Source: Amycolatopsis rubida (GTDB taxonomy: Bacteria > Actinomycetota > Actinomycetes > Mycobacteriales > Pseudonocardiaceae). Taken from it: a DNA stretch of 64,000 nt. The notes below the pieces were generated by a model. The model worked only from the letters and a program-made list of their open reading frames with translations. It was not told the DNA's origin and made no database searches. Below are positions 15,422-23,881 of the stretch, one piece after another (position 1 is the stretch's first letter; every line of letters begins with the position of its first letter). The DNA is taken from assembly GCF_900115345.1 (NCBI RefSeq), contig NZ_FOWC01000010.1, positions 124,001 to 188,000 of the forward strand, read 5' to 3'. A program made the translations under genes and the position numbers.

Positions 15422-16162
15422 TTACCGGTCGAACCGGTGCGGTGATGCGTCGAAACGTTGCGGCGGCAGCGGAATCACGTTGTCGGGCGGCGGTTGTCCG
15501 GGATCTCGCCGTGCTCGGGCCGGGTCCCGCCGGGCGCGGCGCATCAGCCACGCGATCGCGGGTCCGCAGCCGAGCGCCAGGACGAGCGTTCCCGGGCCGA
15601 TCCCGCCGCCGCGCAGGGCGGCGTCGGGGCCGAGCAGGACAGCGCCGACGACCAGGAACGCGATGTCGAGTCCGATGCGGACTCCCGCGATCCGGCGCGG
15701 ACGGCCTTTGCCGAACGCGAGCATGAGCCCGTCGCGGGGCATCGGCCCGAGCTCGGCGGTGAGATAGGTGGCGACCCCGAGGCAGAAGCAGGCGCCGCCG
15801 GCGGCGAGCAGCCCGATCCGCGCGGGCACCGCGTTCACGACCGGGAGCCAGGCGAGCAGCAGGTCCGCGACGACCGCGGGGATCACGAACCCGGCCACGG
15901 TGCCGACGCCGGGCCGGATCCGCAGCGGCAGGAACGCCATGAGCATCACCGCTTGCGCGGCGATGATCCCGCCGCCGAGGCTGAACCCGCATCGCTGCGC
16001 CAGGCCCAGGTGCAGCACGTCCATCGGGGACATGCCGAACCGGGCCCGCTGCAGCAGCGCGATCCCCGCGCCGATGCCGACGGCGCCGACGACGAGCCGC
16101 GCCAGCCGTCCCGGCAGCGCCGGGGCCTGCCCGGCCGGGGCGGTCCGGCGGTGCGCGGTCAC
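15422..16162 (-). CDS. YczE/YitT-type integral membrane protein
   Basis: 246 aa. GTG at 16162 overlaps the aminotransferase stop (GTGA). About five or six hydrophobic helices are visible: LARLVVGAVGIGAGIALL, FSLGGGIIAAQAVMLMAFLP, VGTVAGFVIPAVVADLLLAW, RIGLLAAGGACFCLGVATYL, GLDIAFLVVGAVLLG and TLVLALGCGPAIAWLM. The signatures FGMSPMDVLHLGL and ELGPMPRDGLML match YczE-type proteins, in which a pseudo-duplicated half ends in 'GPRDGL'. The C-terminus is basic and Pro-rich. Members are putative transporters found in biosynthetic operons. Export of the pathway product is a reasonable inference. Confidence 0.75.
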   Translation of the reverse strand: MTAHRRTAPAGQAPALPGRLARLVVGAVGIGAGIALLQRARFGMSPMDVLHLGLAQRCGFSLGGGIIAAQAVMLMAFLPLRIRPGVGTVAGFVIPAVVADLLLAWLPVVNAVPARIGLLAAGGACFCLGVATYLTAELGPMPRDGLMLAFGKGRPRRIAGVRIGLDIAFLVVGAVLLGPDAALRGGGIGPGTLVLALGCGPAIAWLMRRARRDPARARRDPGQPPPDNVIPLPPQRFDASPHRFDR

Positions 16163-17235
16163 GGGTTCCGCTCGCCGCCGCTCGCCCAGGCGCGGGCGGC
16201 GGCGAGCATCAGGTCGTTGTCGGCGCGGGACCCGAGGGTGATCCGGACCCCGAGACCGGGGTAGGCCAGCACGGCGATCCCGAAGTCGCGGCAGTGCCGC
16301 TCGAACCGGTCCGCGTCCTCGCCCACCGGCAGCCACACGTGGTTGGCGTGCGAGGGCGGAGGAACGAATCCCTGCTCCCGCAACGCGTCCAGCACGCGCG
16401 CGCGTTCGGCGGCGGTCAGGTCGCACCGCGCCCGCATCCGCTCGTGCGACAGCAGCGACGCCAGCGCGGCGGCCTGGCCGACGCCGGAGACCTCGAACGG
16501 CAGCGCCGACGCAGCCAGCGCCATGGCCAGCATCGGCGGCGCGATCCCGTAGCCGACGCGCAGTCCCGCGAGCCCGTAGGCCTTGGAGAAGGTGCGCGTC
16601 ACCGCCACGTTGTCGTGCCCGGCGGCCCAGTGCTCCTTCGCCAGCGCGACGCCGTCGGCGGCGCCCTCGGTCGCATATTCGACGTAGGCCTCGTCGAGCA
16701 CGACCAGCACGTCCTCGGGCGCGGCGGCCAGGAACCGGCGCAGCTCCTGCCGGCCGAGGAGCGTGCCGGTCGGGTTGTGGGGGTTGCTGATCACCACGAC
16801 GCGGGTCGAGGGCCCGATCGCCGCCGCGACCGCGTCCAGGTCCACCGCCCAGTCCGGGCTCAGCGCCACGGTGCGCACCGGCGCGTCGGCGTGCGCGGCG
16901 AACAGCGTGTAGGCCTGGAAGGCCGGGTCGGGCACCAGCAGCTCGTCGTCGGCGCGCGTGCACACCGCGGCCAGCAGGCGTTGCAGCAGCGCCGAGGACC
17001 CGGGTCCGACCGTCACCGTCTCGGGCGGCACCCGCAGGTGCTCGGCGAGCGCGTGGACCAGGTCGGCGCTGGCGGTGTCGGGGTAGCGGTGCACGTGGCG
17101 GACCGCGTCCATCATCACCCGCAGCGCGGCGGGCAGCGGGCCGGACGGCGACTCGTTGCCCGACATCCGCACCATCCCGGCAGTCGTGCGCCCCGGGGCG
17201 TGCTCCGGCGCGGCGCGGACGCCGCCGGCGGTCAC
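16159..17235 (-). CDS. PLP-dependent aminotransferase, histidinol-phosphate type (fold type I)
   Basis: 358 aa, normal HisC length. Visible features are NES at 27-29, NPHNPTG (151-157), D181 and Y184 in LDEAYVEY, and K218 in TRTFSKAYGLAGLRVGYG as the Schiff-base lysine. GTG at 17235 overlaps the cupin stop (GTGA). HisC-type enzymes transaminate histidinol phosphate or aromatic 2-oxo acids. As no other his gene is present, a role in making an amino acid for a specialised product is more likely. The operon partners are a cupin, a YczE-type membrane protein and a small protein. Confidence 0.85.
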   Translation of the reverse strand: MTAGGVRAAPEHAPGRTTAGMVRMSGNESPSGPLPAALRVMMDAVRHVHRYPDTASADLVHALAEHLRVPPETVTVGPGSSALLQRLLAAVCTRADDELLVPDPAFQAYTLFAAHADAPVRTVALSPDWAVDLDAVAAAIGPSTRVVVISNPHNPTGTLLGRQELRRFLAAAPEDVLVVLDEAYVEYATEGAADGVALAKEHWAAGHDNVAVTRTFSKAYGLAGLRVGYGIAPPMLAMALAASALPFEVSGVGQAAALASLLSHERMRARCDLTAAERARVLDALREQGFVPPPSHANHVWLPVGEDADRFERHCRDFGIAVLAYPGLGVRITLGSRADNDLMLAAARAWASGGERNP

Positions 17236-17780
17236 GCCCCCTCCCGCAGCACCGTCGCCGCGGCCGGGCGCAGCCGCGCGTCGAGGAGGCCGCGCGCGTA
17301 GTCGCGGCGCAGCCGTTCGACGCGCTGGTCGACGAGCGCGTCGAGATCGGGGCGCAGGACGGTGTCCTCGCCGAAGGTGCGGTCCGTGCGAGCCTCGAAC
17401 CCGAGCACCCTCGCGCGGGGATGGAGGTTCACCGCGGCGTGGGCCACGCCGGGCGGGATCCAGATCACCGAGCCCGGGCGGTGCAGCACGGGAGTCATGT
17501 CCTCGCCGCACAGCGACGCGGCGATCCCCTCGACGACGATGACGACGATCTCGGACTCGGGGTGCTCGTGGGCGTAGGTGCTGTGCCCGCCCGGCATCTC
17601 CACCGCCCCGACCGCCAGGCGGCGCACGGGCGCAACGCCCGCGTGCACCGCCGGGGTCAGCACCTGCTGCTGCTTTCCCCGCACGGAGGGCAGCTCGTAC
17701 ACGTTGGTGTGGAAGGGTTCTTCCCGCGCCCGCCGGGGCTGCGGGATCCTCGGCGCGGCCGGGTCCCGGTCGGCGCTCAT
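17232..17780 (-). CDS. cupin-domain protein
   Basis: 182 aa. Cupin motif 1 reads GHSTYAHEHPESEIVVIVVEG (two His, one Glu) and motif 2 reads PGSVIWIPPGVAHAAVNL, ending in the third His. This is one metal-binding jelly-roll. ATG at 17780 overlaps the stop of the preceding small gene (ATGA), and its stop overlaps the aminotransferase start. Single-domain cupins of this size are isomerases, dioxygenases or binding proteins, so the chemistry cannot be assigned. The coupled arrangement implies joint action with the aminotransferase. Confidence 0.75.
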   Translation of the reverse strand: MSADRDPAAPRIPQPRRAREEPFHTNVYELPSVRGKQQQVLTPAVHAGVAPVRRLAVGAVEMPGGHSTYAHEHPESEIVVIVVEGIAASLCGEDMTPVLHRPGSVIWIPPGVAHAAVNLHPRARVLGFEARTDRTFGEDTVLRPDLDALVDQRVERLRRDYARGLLDARLRPAAATVLREGA

Positions 17781-18064
17781 CGCGCGCCCGCCGTCAGCCC
17801 GACCCGGAATTCGGTCAGCTGCTCGTCGACGTCGTACTCGGTGAGCACGGTCAGCCCGCTGGCCGCCAGCGTCGCGCGCACGTCCGCCGCGGTCGCCCCG
17901 GGCAGGCGGGCGATGCCGACGAAGGCAGGCAACTCAGTGTCGCCCGCCCGGTGGCGGGCCAGGTGCGCCCATCCGCTCCACCGGTCCCAGGTCAACACCA
18001 CGTCGCCATCGGCCGTCGCCGGTTCGGGCGACGTTCGCGGCGCCGGGATCGTCTCGGTACTCAT
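17777..18064 (-). CDS. hypothetical protein, 95 aa, first gene of the cupin/aminotransferase operon
   Basis: Starts at ATG 18064 after AAGGGGGAAACAG. After a Thr/Pro-rich N-terminus it shows an alpha/beta pattern: DVVLTWDRWSGWAHLAR, TELPAFVGIARLPGATAADV, RATLAASGLTVLTEYDVDEQ, LTEFRVGLTAG. This resembles a small ferredoxin-like fold domain. No catalytic motif is recognised. Coupling to the cupin gene (ATGA) says it is made in step with it, perhaps as a partner or carrier. Confidence 0.6.
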   Translation of the reverse strand: MSTETIPAPRTSPEPATADGDVVLTWDRWSGWAHLARHRAGDTELPAFVGIARLPGATAADVRATLAASGLTVLTEYDVDEQLTEFRVGLTAGAR

Positions 18065-18698
18065 CTGTTTCCCCCTTGGCTGAAGCGCCCCGGGGCACGC
18101 GCGATCGCGGCGCCCGGGGAACGTGAACCGGCCGGGGACGACGTGCGAGCAGGTGCGCAGAGCCGCGGCCGGACTGATTCGCCCGGGGCACCGCGGCACT
18201 GCCGTCGTCACGGCCGGCGCGGTCTCACGACCGGAGTCGGCTGCTTCCCAGCCGGGATCGGGGGAGAACGCGCCCGCAGCCGATCAACGGGCCGGACGGC
18301 GTCCGGCTGCGACGCCTCGCAGAACGGCGACCATTGCGGCAGGACACGGAAACAGCGATCACGAGGTCCCCCAACCTCCGGTGTGGCCGATTCCCCCCGA
18401 ACCGGCCGGCGGACCCTCCCGGCCGTGTCTCAGCACGTCCCGGAAGCCCCGCTAAGATCCACTCTTTCCCGGAAAACTACGCTGAGTCAAGTCCGACTTC
18501 ACCGCGTCTGCCAGCCATAACGCTCCGCTGTCGGCCTCGATTCCCATCATCGGCACCCTCGGTCCGATACGCACAGCGACCACGACAGGGGCAATTCGGG
18601 CCACTCGCAGGCGATCCGCCTGCCGGAAACGATCTCGACACGCTATCGTGTAGAACACATATCGAGGTCTTGACAGATCGAGGAGAAGGGAGGATGCC
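18065..18698. other. 634-nt divergent spacer
   Basis: Holds the promoters for the minus-strand operon and the plus-strand gene at 18699. It has short local AT-rich stretches (18460-18480 and 18640-18665) and a TTGACA at 18670 that is too close to the gene to be its -35 box. I see no convincing coding frame or strong repeat. Confidence 0.4.
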
Positions 18699-19361
18699 AT
18701 GCGCGTCAAGGGCACCGGAGGGTGGACCGCCGCAGCAGGGCTGGACCGCGATCTCGCGGCCGGGATCGAGCGCGAGGCGATCGTGCCTCCGCCCACCATG
18801 CCTCCCCACCGCGCCCCCGGCGAGCGCGTGCTCGCCGAGTTCTCCCGCGCGCGCCGGGTCGCCCTGCGCTACGAGCGCTTCCACGGCCGCGACGTCGAGT
18901 ACCTTCCCGGCGGTCCGTCCTTTGTCTTCGGCAGCCCGGAGCTCGTCGGCGCCGTCGTCGCCGGCACCGCCGCGATGCGGATGCGGGGGCGCCGCAAGGC
19001 CCGGACGATGTCCGCGGCGCAGTGGCACGAGTACGACCTCGCCACCGTCGTGGTGACCACCCACCGGCTGTGGTGCCAGAGCGACGGCGACTGGAAGAAC
19101 TTCAACTACGACCAGATCGCCCTGGTGGAACTGGACGCCTCGGCACCGGCTCCGGCACTGACGCTCGGCTTCTACGCGGCGAACAGCCTGCGGCTCAGCG
19201 GGGAATGGGCCGCGTGGATCGCCGTCGCGGTCGCCTACGGCGCCTACGGCCGCAACGCCTGCACGCTCCCCGCGCTCGCGCCCCTGCGGTCGGCGAACCC
19301 GTCCGCCGCGACGCCCGCCGCCGCAACCGCCGTCAACGCGCGCGGCCGCAGCTGGCGGTAA
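18699..19361 (+). CDS. hypothetical protein, 220 aa
   Basis: ATG at 18699 follows AGAAGGGAGG, a good ribosome binding site; the nearby ATG at 18694 is in another frame. The centre (VEYLPGGPSFVFGSPELVGA, WHEYDLATVVVTTHRLWCQ, WKNFNYDQIALVELD, ALTLGFYAANSLRLSG) reads as alternating strands like a bacterial PH-type domain. One hydrophobic segment, WAAWIAVAVAYGAYG, follows, with an Ala/Pro tail. No enzyme motif. It may be a membrane-associated stress or phage-response protein, but I cannot assign it. Confidence 0.65.
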   Translation: MRVKGTGGWTAAAGLDRDLAAGIEREAIVPPPTMPPHRAPGERVLAEFSRARRVALRYERFHGRDVEYLPGGPSFVFGSPELVGAVVAGTAAMRMRGRRKARTMSAAQWHEYDLATVVVTTHRLWCQSDGDWKNFNYDQIALVELDASAPAPALTLGFYAANSLRLSGEWAAWIAVAVAYGAYGRNACTLPALAPLRSANPSAATPAAATAVNARGRSWR

Positions 19362-19453
19362 GCCCGGCCCCGGCCCGGCCTGCCGCCGGTCCGGTCCGCC
19401 GACGCCGCGATGAGAAGGCTCGGCCAGGCTTCCGCTGGGAGTACCGTGTCGTC

Positions 19454-19924
19454 ATGGAGGACCAGGAGGAACAAGAGCCGCGGTTCCGCATGCTGCTGCG
19501 ACCGGACTCGAGCGGGCCGGGGCAGCGCCAAGCCCAGCACCTGGCGATAGGTTTCCTCAGGCCGCTGCCCAGGGAAACCGCCGACGACGACCAAGACCAG
19601 GCGCACGCGTCCCGCCCCGAGCCGCCGCGGCTCTTCACCCGCCGCGTGGCCCCGATCTGGGTACACGGCCAGAACCCCTGGGCAGGTCTGGACCGCAACG
19701 GCGGGCCGCCGCCCGGGGAAACCGCCAGCGGCGACCAAGACCAGGCACTCGTGATCCGCCCCGAACCGGACACCGCTCCCCACGCCGGCCAGCCTGCCGA
19801 CACTCCTGCCGCTCACGACCCCGCCGCCCGCAGCTCCGCTCGCAGCCGGATGTCGCCGCCGATAACTCCCGGCAGCCGCCACAGCCAACTCAACCAGGCC
19901 CGGCACACACCGCGGACGTGGTGA
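19454..19924 (+). CDS. hypothetical acidic/Pro-rich protein, 156 aa
   Basis: Begins MEDQEEQEPRFRMLLRPDSS. It contains two imperfect repeats around RPLPRETADDDQDQAHASRP and GPPPGETASGDQDQALVIRP, and ends in a Ser/Arg-rich disordered tail. The ribosome binding site is weak (GGGAG 12 nt upstream). It may be a real disordered protein or chance open frame; the DQDQ repeat gives some support. Confidence 0.3.
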   Translation: MEDQEEQEPRFRMLLRPDSSGPGQRQAQHLAIGFLRPLPRETADDDQDQAHASRPEPPRLFTRRVAPIWVHGQNPWAGLDRNGGPPPGETASGDQDQALVIRPEPDTAPHAGQPADTPAAHDPAARSSARSRMSPPITPGSRHSQLNQARHTPRTW

Positions 19925-20083
19925 GACCGCCCCTACGACAGGTCGCTCAGGGACACGGCAATGTCTTCGCCGACATGCGACGCCGAGGGCCAAGGGCCGG
20001 AACATCGACCCTGGCGAGGCGGCGGGCAGACAGCTGCCGCGCGGACCGGATCCGACCTGCGCGGTGAATCGTCGTCGGTCCGT

Positions 20084-20710
20084 TTACAGCAGCCAGAGGA
20101 ACAGCGCGCCGCAGACGACGAATCCCGCGACGCCCCCGGCGGCGACCTGGCCGGGGGTGTGGTCGCGCAGCACGACCCGCGACCAGCTGACCAGCGCGAC
20201 CAGCAGGAGCAGCAGCAGCGCCCACGGGCCGTAGAGGAACGCGAGCATCGCGACGCCGCCGGCGGACACGACCGCGTGCATGGAGATCTTCCACCCGGCC
20301 ACCGTGATCGCGCCGGTGACGACGAGAACGGCGAGCATCGCCCAGGTCATGATCACCATGGCCGGGGGAGCGGACCCGGCCAGCAGGATCGTCAGCCCGA
20401 TCGCGGTCGAGACGAGGCACACCAGCAGCACCGGACCGCGGCCCTCGCGGTTGTTGACGTGGTGGGTGTCGTACCTTCCGGCTTTGGCTCCGCGGGTGAT
20501 GAACTTCATCGGCACGCCGGCGGAGAACACCGCCACGACTGCGGCCCAGAGCAGGGCAAGCCAAGGGGAGGCAGTCGACTTGAGCGCCATCGCGAGCGAG
20601 AGCGCCACGATCACGACCCAGGGGGCGAGGATCTCGGTGATCGCCCGCGCGGCCTTCTTCTGGGGTGTCGAGGCGGGCGAGTCGCGGGTGGCGGGGTTTT
20701 GAGCGGTCAC
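20084..20710 (-). CDS. PAP2-superfamily membrane phosphatase-like protein
   Basis: 208 aa, with several transmembrane helices (APWVVIVALSLAMALKS, WLALLWAAVVAVFSAGV, GPVLLVCLVSTAIGLTILLA, MVIMTWAMLAVLVVTGAI, GPWALLLLLLVALVSWS). PAP2-like motifs are present in diverged form: RYDTHHVNNREGR (motif 1), KISMHAVVSAG (motif 2, SMHA for PSGH) and SRVVLRDHTPGQV (motif 3, lipid-phosphatase His). GTG at 20710 overlaps the stop of the upstream membrane-protein gene. Diverged motifs leave activity uncertain. Confidence 0.7.
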   Translation of the reverse strand: MTAQNPATRDSPASTPQKKAARAITEILAPWVVIVALSLAMALKSTASPWLALLWAAVVAVFSAGVPMKFITRGAKAGRYDTHHVNNREGRGPVLLVCLVSTAIGLTILLAGSAPPAMVIMTWAMLAVLVVTGAITVAGWKISMHAVVSAGGVAMLAFLYGPWALLLLLLVALVSWSRVVLRDHTPGQVAAGGVAGFVVCGALFLWLL

Positions 20711-21903
20711 GGTGTCACGGAATCCTGAACTGTGGGGGCGGGTTGGGCGAGGGCGGTGGCGACCTGTTCGAGAAACCTCACGTTCTCGGCCAGGTCGTCC
20801 CCGATGCGGGGCGGGTCTATGCCGCTGGCGAGCGGCGGCGGGCCGCCGGCGCGCTTGAGACGCAGCGCCGCGCGCAGGCACTCGGCCTCCACGAACACCG
20901 CAAGATCAGCCTCCGAAAGACGGCGCTCGCGACCGATCGCCAGCATCCGCTGCTCGACCTCGCGGTCCAGGTAGTCGCGCAGCCGCTTGCGACCGTCCCA
21001 GATCTCCATGACCCGCCGGTGCAAGGCGAAAGCCGTGGCCCACCACGGCGAGGACCGCTCCAGCACCACTCCGGGAGTCACCCCGCGCTCCGGGTCCGCG
21101 AACTCGCGCCACAACGGCTCCAGGCGCCGGTAGGCGGCCGCGTGCCGAAGCCATGTCCGCGCGGCCGACACCCGGGGCCCGACGGCCGGAAGGACGAGAC
21201 CGACCAGGGCGAACGTGACGCCCAGCGACGCGAGGACGGCCTCGACCTGCAGCTGAGACCACGGCGGAGGGCTGCCCGCCGCGGCCAGCAGGCTGTAGGC
21301 GATCTTGTGGACGGCGTAGACGAGGCTGATCCAGCAGCCGACCGCCAGGCTGCGCAGGCCCCGCCGCATCCACGCCTTGTCGGTGATGCCCGCCCAACGC
21401 CACGCCAGCCGGGAGACCGCGAGCATCGCCGCGGCCAACCCGGCGATGTAGGCCAGCAGCATCGCGGTGAGCCAGGGGCCGAAATAGCGTTCGAGATGCA
21501 GGAAGTCCGGCCGCTCGGTGTCCAGCGCGACGGCGAACGCGACGGTCATCGCGACCGCCGCGACCAGCAGGACGGCGCCGTGCGGGGCGAACGCCCGCCA
21601 CGCCCGGCGCTGCTGGGAAACGACCGAGAGGAAGAAGAACGCCTCGAGCCCGGCGAACGCGATGAAGATCAGCCAGTGCTGGACGATCCAGATCAGCTCG
21701 GCGTCGGCTTGCGACACCGGCGTCCACCGCACCCCGGCGATGATCGCCAGGGTCAGGGTGAGAAACGCCGACCACAACGACCACATCGCCGGCCTGCGGG
21801 GAGACCGGATCAGATCGACGAGCCTGTAGACGACGACCAGGACGCCGACCACGACGATGAACAAGTGGAACAGGGCTCCGACGCTACCGTCCACGCGGCA
21901 CAC
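20707..21903 (-). CDS. multi-pass membrane protein, MAB_1171c-like putative transporter
   Basis: 398 aa. The N-terminal half has seven or so hydrophobic helices (LFHLFIVVVGVLVVVYRLVD, MWSLWSAFLTLTLAIIAGV, LIFIAFAGLEAFFFLSVV, VLLVAAVAMTVAFAVAL, LTAMLLAYIAGLAAAMLA and others). The C-terminal half is soluble and helical (YRRLEPLWREFADPERGV, DYLDREVEQRMLAIGRE). This plan, next to an ImmA/IrrE peptidase and an XRE regulator, is known in actinobacterial mobile regions. Molecular role unknown. Its start overlaps the peptidase gene by 20 nt. Confidence 0.7.
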   Translation of the reverse strand: MCRVDGSVGALFHLFIVVVGVLVVVYRLVDLIRSPRRPAMWSLWSAFLTLTLAIIAGVRWTPVSQADAELIWIVQHWLIFIAFAGLEAFFFLSVVSQQRRAWRAFAPHGAVLLVAAVAMTVAFAVALDTERPDFLHLERYFGPWLTAMLLAYIAGLAAAMLAVSRLAWRWAGITDKAWMRRGLRSLAVGCWISLVYAVHKIAYSLLAAAGSPPPWSQLQVEAVLASLGVTFALVGLVLPAVGPRVSAARTWLRHAAAYRRLEPLWREFADPERGVTPGVVLERSSPWWATAFALHRRVMEIWDGRKRLRDYLDREVEQRMLAIGRERRLSEADLAVFVEAECLRAALRLKRAGGPPPLASGIDPPRIGDDLAENVRFLEQVATALAQPAPTVQDSVTP

Positions 21904-22540
21904 GCCCCAGCACGTTCGCCAGCCGGTCCACCGCGACCGCCTGGGCTCCCTGCAGCTTCCGGGGCTTGGGCTTCACCAATGGCACCTCGGCTATGATCAA
22001 CACGATCGTTGCGGCGATTTCCGCTTCGCGTTCCTGCTTGTCGTCGTACCCGCCCTGGCGGCGCAGGATCTCTGGCGTGCCGCCGTCTCCCGGCGGACCC
22101 TCCATCCCCAGCGTCCGCAGCAGGTTGGGGTCGACAGGCAGACTCTGCGAGCCCCGATGGCACAGAAGGATGTGGCACAGCTCGTGCAAGATCATCTGCT
22201 CCCGGTGCAGGCCGACGATGGTCTCGTCATAGCCGACGAGGTCCACGGTCGGGCCGGCCAGCCACATGGCGTCCGGTCCATCCGTCGGCAAGGACATGGC
22301 GCTCAGAACGATCGGGCGCCCGCGGTGTTCCCCGAGGCGACGGGCGAATTCCTCCAGGCTCCACGGCTTCGGGACGATCTCGCCCGCAACGCGCTCGATC
22401 TCGCTGCGAAGCACACGATGCTCGCGGAACCGAACCCACGGATCCACGAGCTTGTCCAGGACCCGGCTGAGCGCATCACGGAACCGTCCGAACGGGCCGC
22501 GCCCGTGCCGCTCTCCAGCACCGCGCGACGTCTCGGTCAT
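21884..22540 (-). CDS. ImmA/IrrE-type metallopeptidase
   Basis: 218 aa. The zinc motif HELCH (119-123) in REQMILHELCHILLCHRG is followed at about 50 residues by an acidic third-ligand region (DDKQEREAEIAATIVL). Such peptidases cleave a cognate XRE repressor to switch on a mobile element or stress response. The XRE gene directly upstream overlaps it by 4 nt (ATGA), the standard pairing. So a repressor/anti-repressor switch controlling this operon is likely. Confidence 0.85.
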   Translation of the reverse strand: MTETSRGAGERHGRGPFGRFRDALSRVLDKLVDPWVRFREHRVLRSEIERVAGEIVPKPWSLEEFARRLGEHRGRPIVLSAMSLPTDGPDAMWLAGPTVDLVGYDETIVGLHREQMILHELCHILLCHRGSQSLPVDPNLLRTLGMEGPPGDGGTPEILRRQGGYDDKQEREAEIAATIVLIIAEVPLVKPKPRKLQGAQAVAVDRLANVLGRVPRGR

Positions 22541-22998
22541 TCGGTCGAGGTCCCCTTCCCCTCGCTCGCGTCCCCGGCCCCCGTCCGACCGTGCTTTCGC
22601 TCGGCCTCCGACAGGGCGCCGATCATGTTGTTCACGGTTTGGAAATTGCTGTTGGACAACCCGCCCATCCGCATCATCGCGTCCAGGAGCTCCCCATCCC
22701 TGTGGGCGAGCAGGTAGCGTATCTCGGCCACCGACTCTGACGGATCGTCATCGGTGAAATAGCCGGTATTGACACCGAAGAACCGCGCCACGATGGACAA
22801 CGTGCCGACTTTCGGATCGTCGGCCCTGCCCGTCCTGAGCCGCCAGACGGTCTGCGCGCTGATCTTCCCGAGTCCCTGTGCCTCGATGCCCTCGGCGATC
22901 TCGAGGTCGCTCCACGGGCCGCCCTCGCTCTCCGGACGCAGATTGATCAGGTAGTTAAGCCGCTCGGCGATCGTGCTTCCTCTGCCAGGCTGCTCCAT
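22537..22998 (-). CDS. XRE-family transcriptional regulator
   Basis: 153 aa. The N-terminal helix-turn-helix spans TIAERLNYLINL, EIAEGIEAQGLGKISAQTVW and RLRTGRADDPKVGTLSIVA, with a 'KVGTLSIVARFFGV' C-cap typical of Xre/Cro folds. The tail is helical (AEIRYLLAHRDGELLDAMMR). ATG at 22998 after GGAAGAGGG is preferred over an upstream frame. It overlaps the ImmA/IrrE gene and probably represses its own promoter at the palindrome just upstream. Confidence 0.8.
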   Translation of the reverse strand: MEQPGRGSTIAERLNYLINLRPESEGGPWSDLEIAEGIEAQGLGKISAQTVWRLRTGRADDPKVGTLSIVARFFGVNTGYFTDDDPSESVAEIRYLLAHRDGELLDAMMRMGGLSNSNFQTVNNMIGALSEAERKHGRTGAGDASEGKGTSTE

Positions 22999-23015
22999 CA
23001 CCGGCCCTCTTCCCC

Positions 23016-23035
23016 AGCTAACATAAATTTTAGCT
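23016..23035. promoter_or_regulatory. putative XRE operator
   Basis: AGCTAA (23016-23021) and TTAGCT (23030-23035) form an inverted repeat around CATAAATT. It is an AT-rich island 18 nt before the XRE start, where an autoregulatory operator would sit. Confidence 0.45.
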
Positions 23036-23232
23036 TCTCGCCCCAGTTCATAACATCCATGTTGACTCGTGAACGACATTCACCTTAGGGTGCTCACGGG
23101 TTGATCCACAACAACGGGTCGCCACACAGCGTCGGCCGTATCAGTGGGTGGCACGGCCAACGCAGATCCGATGCAGGTGCCGCGGGACACTCGCAAGACC
23201 CCATCCGGCCTGCACAAAGAGGGGGAATGTGT

Positions 23233-23277
23233 TCCTGCCGCCGACAGCAGGGGGGAATAGCGCTGTCGGCGGCAGGA
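23233..23277. repeat. long perfect hairpin
   Basis: TCCTGCCGCCGACAGC (23233-23248) pairs over 16 bp with GCTGTCGGCGGCAGGA (23262-23277). Loop AGGGGGGAATAGC partly repeats the flanking GGGGGAATGTG. No gene ends close by. The 22999-23687 spacer holds this and the operator; I see no convincing gene in it. Confidence 0.5.
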
Positions 23278-23687
23278 GCATGCGGTACACGCCAAGGGGG
23301 GATTTGACGTCCGCTACCTGCATTGTAGTCGGCCGAACTCTTCGCCGGGCGGCTTCACATTCAGTCGACTCGTGCCTCTCTGGTATCGCCCGCTCGCCGC
23401 GAGCCGGGTTGGTGCCGGGGCCAGTGGCCCATTCAGGGTCGCTTTCCGCGCAACTTCCGTAACTCATCGACGTACCAGCGCGGCCCTTCAAAGGGCCGAC
23501 GGACGGTCCCCGTCAGACCGAGCTTGCCAGTTCCATGCTGCTCAACAGGGACGCGCCCTCCTCCGGGAAACGCCGGATGCGTCGCTTCCCTGACACAACG
23601 ACAATGTGACCGGCGGTCAACCACCCGGTCACATCGTGGAACAGGTCCATCTGCGCGGTCGACCCGCGCACGTAGATCCGTAGCGGC

Positions 23688-23828
23688 TCAGTCAGTGCGG
23701 TCGGCGGTTCCGGCGACGCGCAGGCGCTCGGCGGAGGCCGCAGTCGCTTCCTCGTTGCCCTCCTTCAGGGCCGGGGTGGTGATCCACTTGGTGGCCGGAG
23801 CGACTGCAGCGACCTGGACGAGAACCAC
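23688..23828 (-). CDS. small helical frame, 46 aa
   Basis: GTG at 23828 opens a frame rich in Ala/Glu helix formers (WITTPALKEGNEEATAASAE, RLRVAGTADRTD). Coding character continues upstream in frame without a start, so this may be the tail of a longer decayed gene. No family recognised. Confidence 0.25.
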   Translation of the reverse strand: MVLVQVAAVAPATKWITTPALKEGNEEATAASAERLRVAGTADRTD

Positions 23829-23881
23829 GGCCGCGTCGGCGATGCGGCGGGCCTGCTCCCCCGGTTGATCCGGCGGAGAAC

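Noticed and set aside
18722..19450. Long frame overlapping the 220-aa gene in another frame
   Set aside because: Arg-rich shadow of the gene at 18699; only the part after 19454 has independent character.
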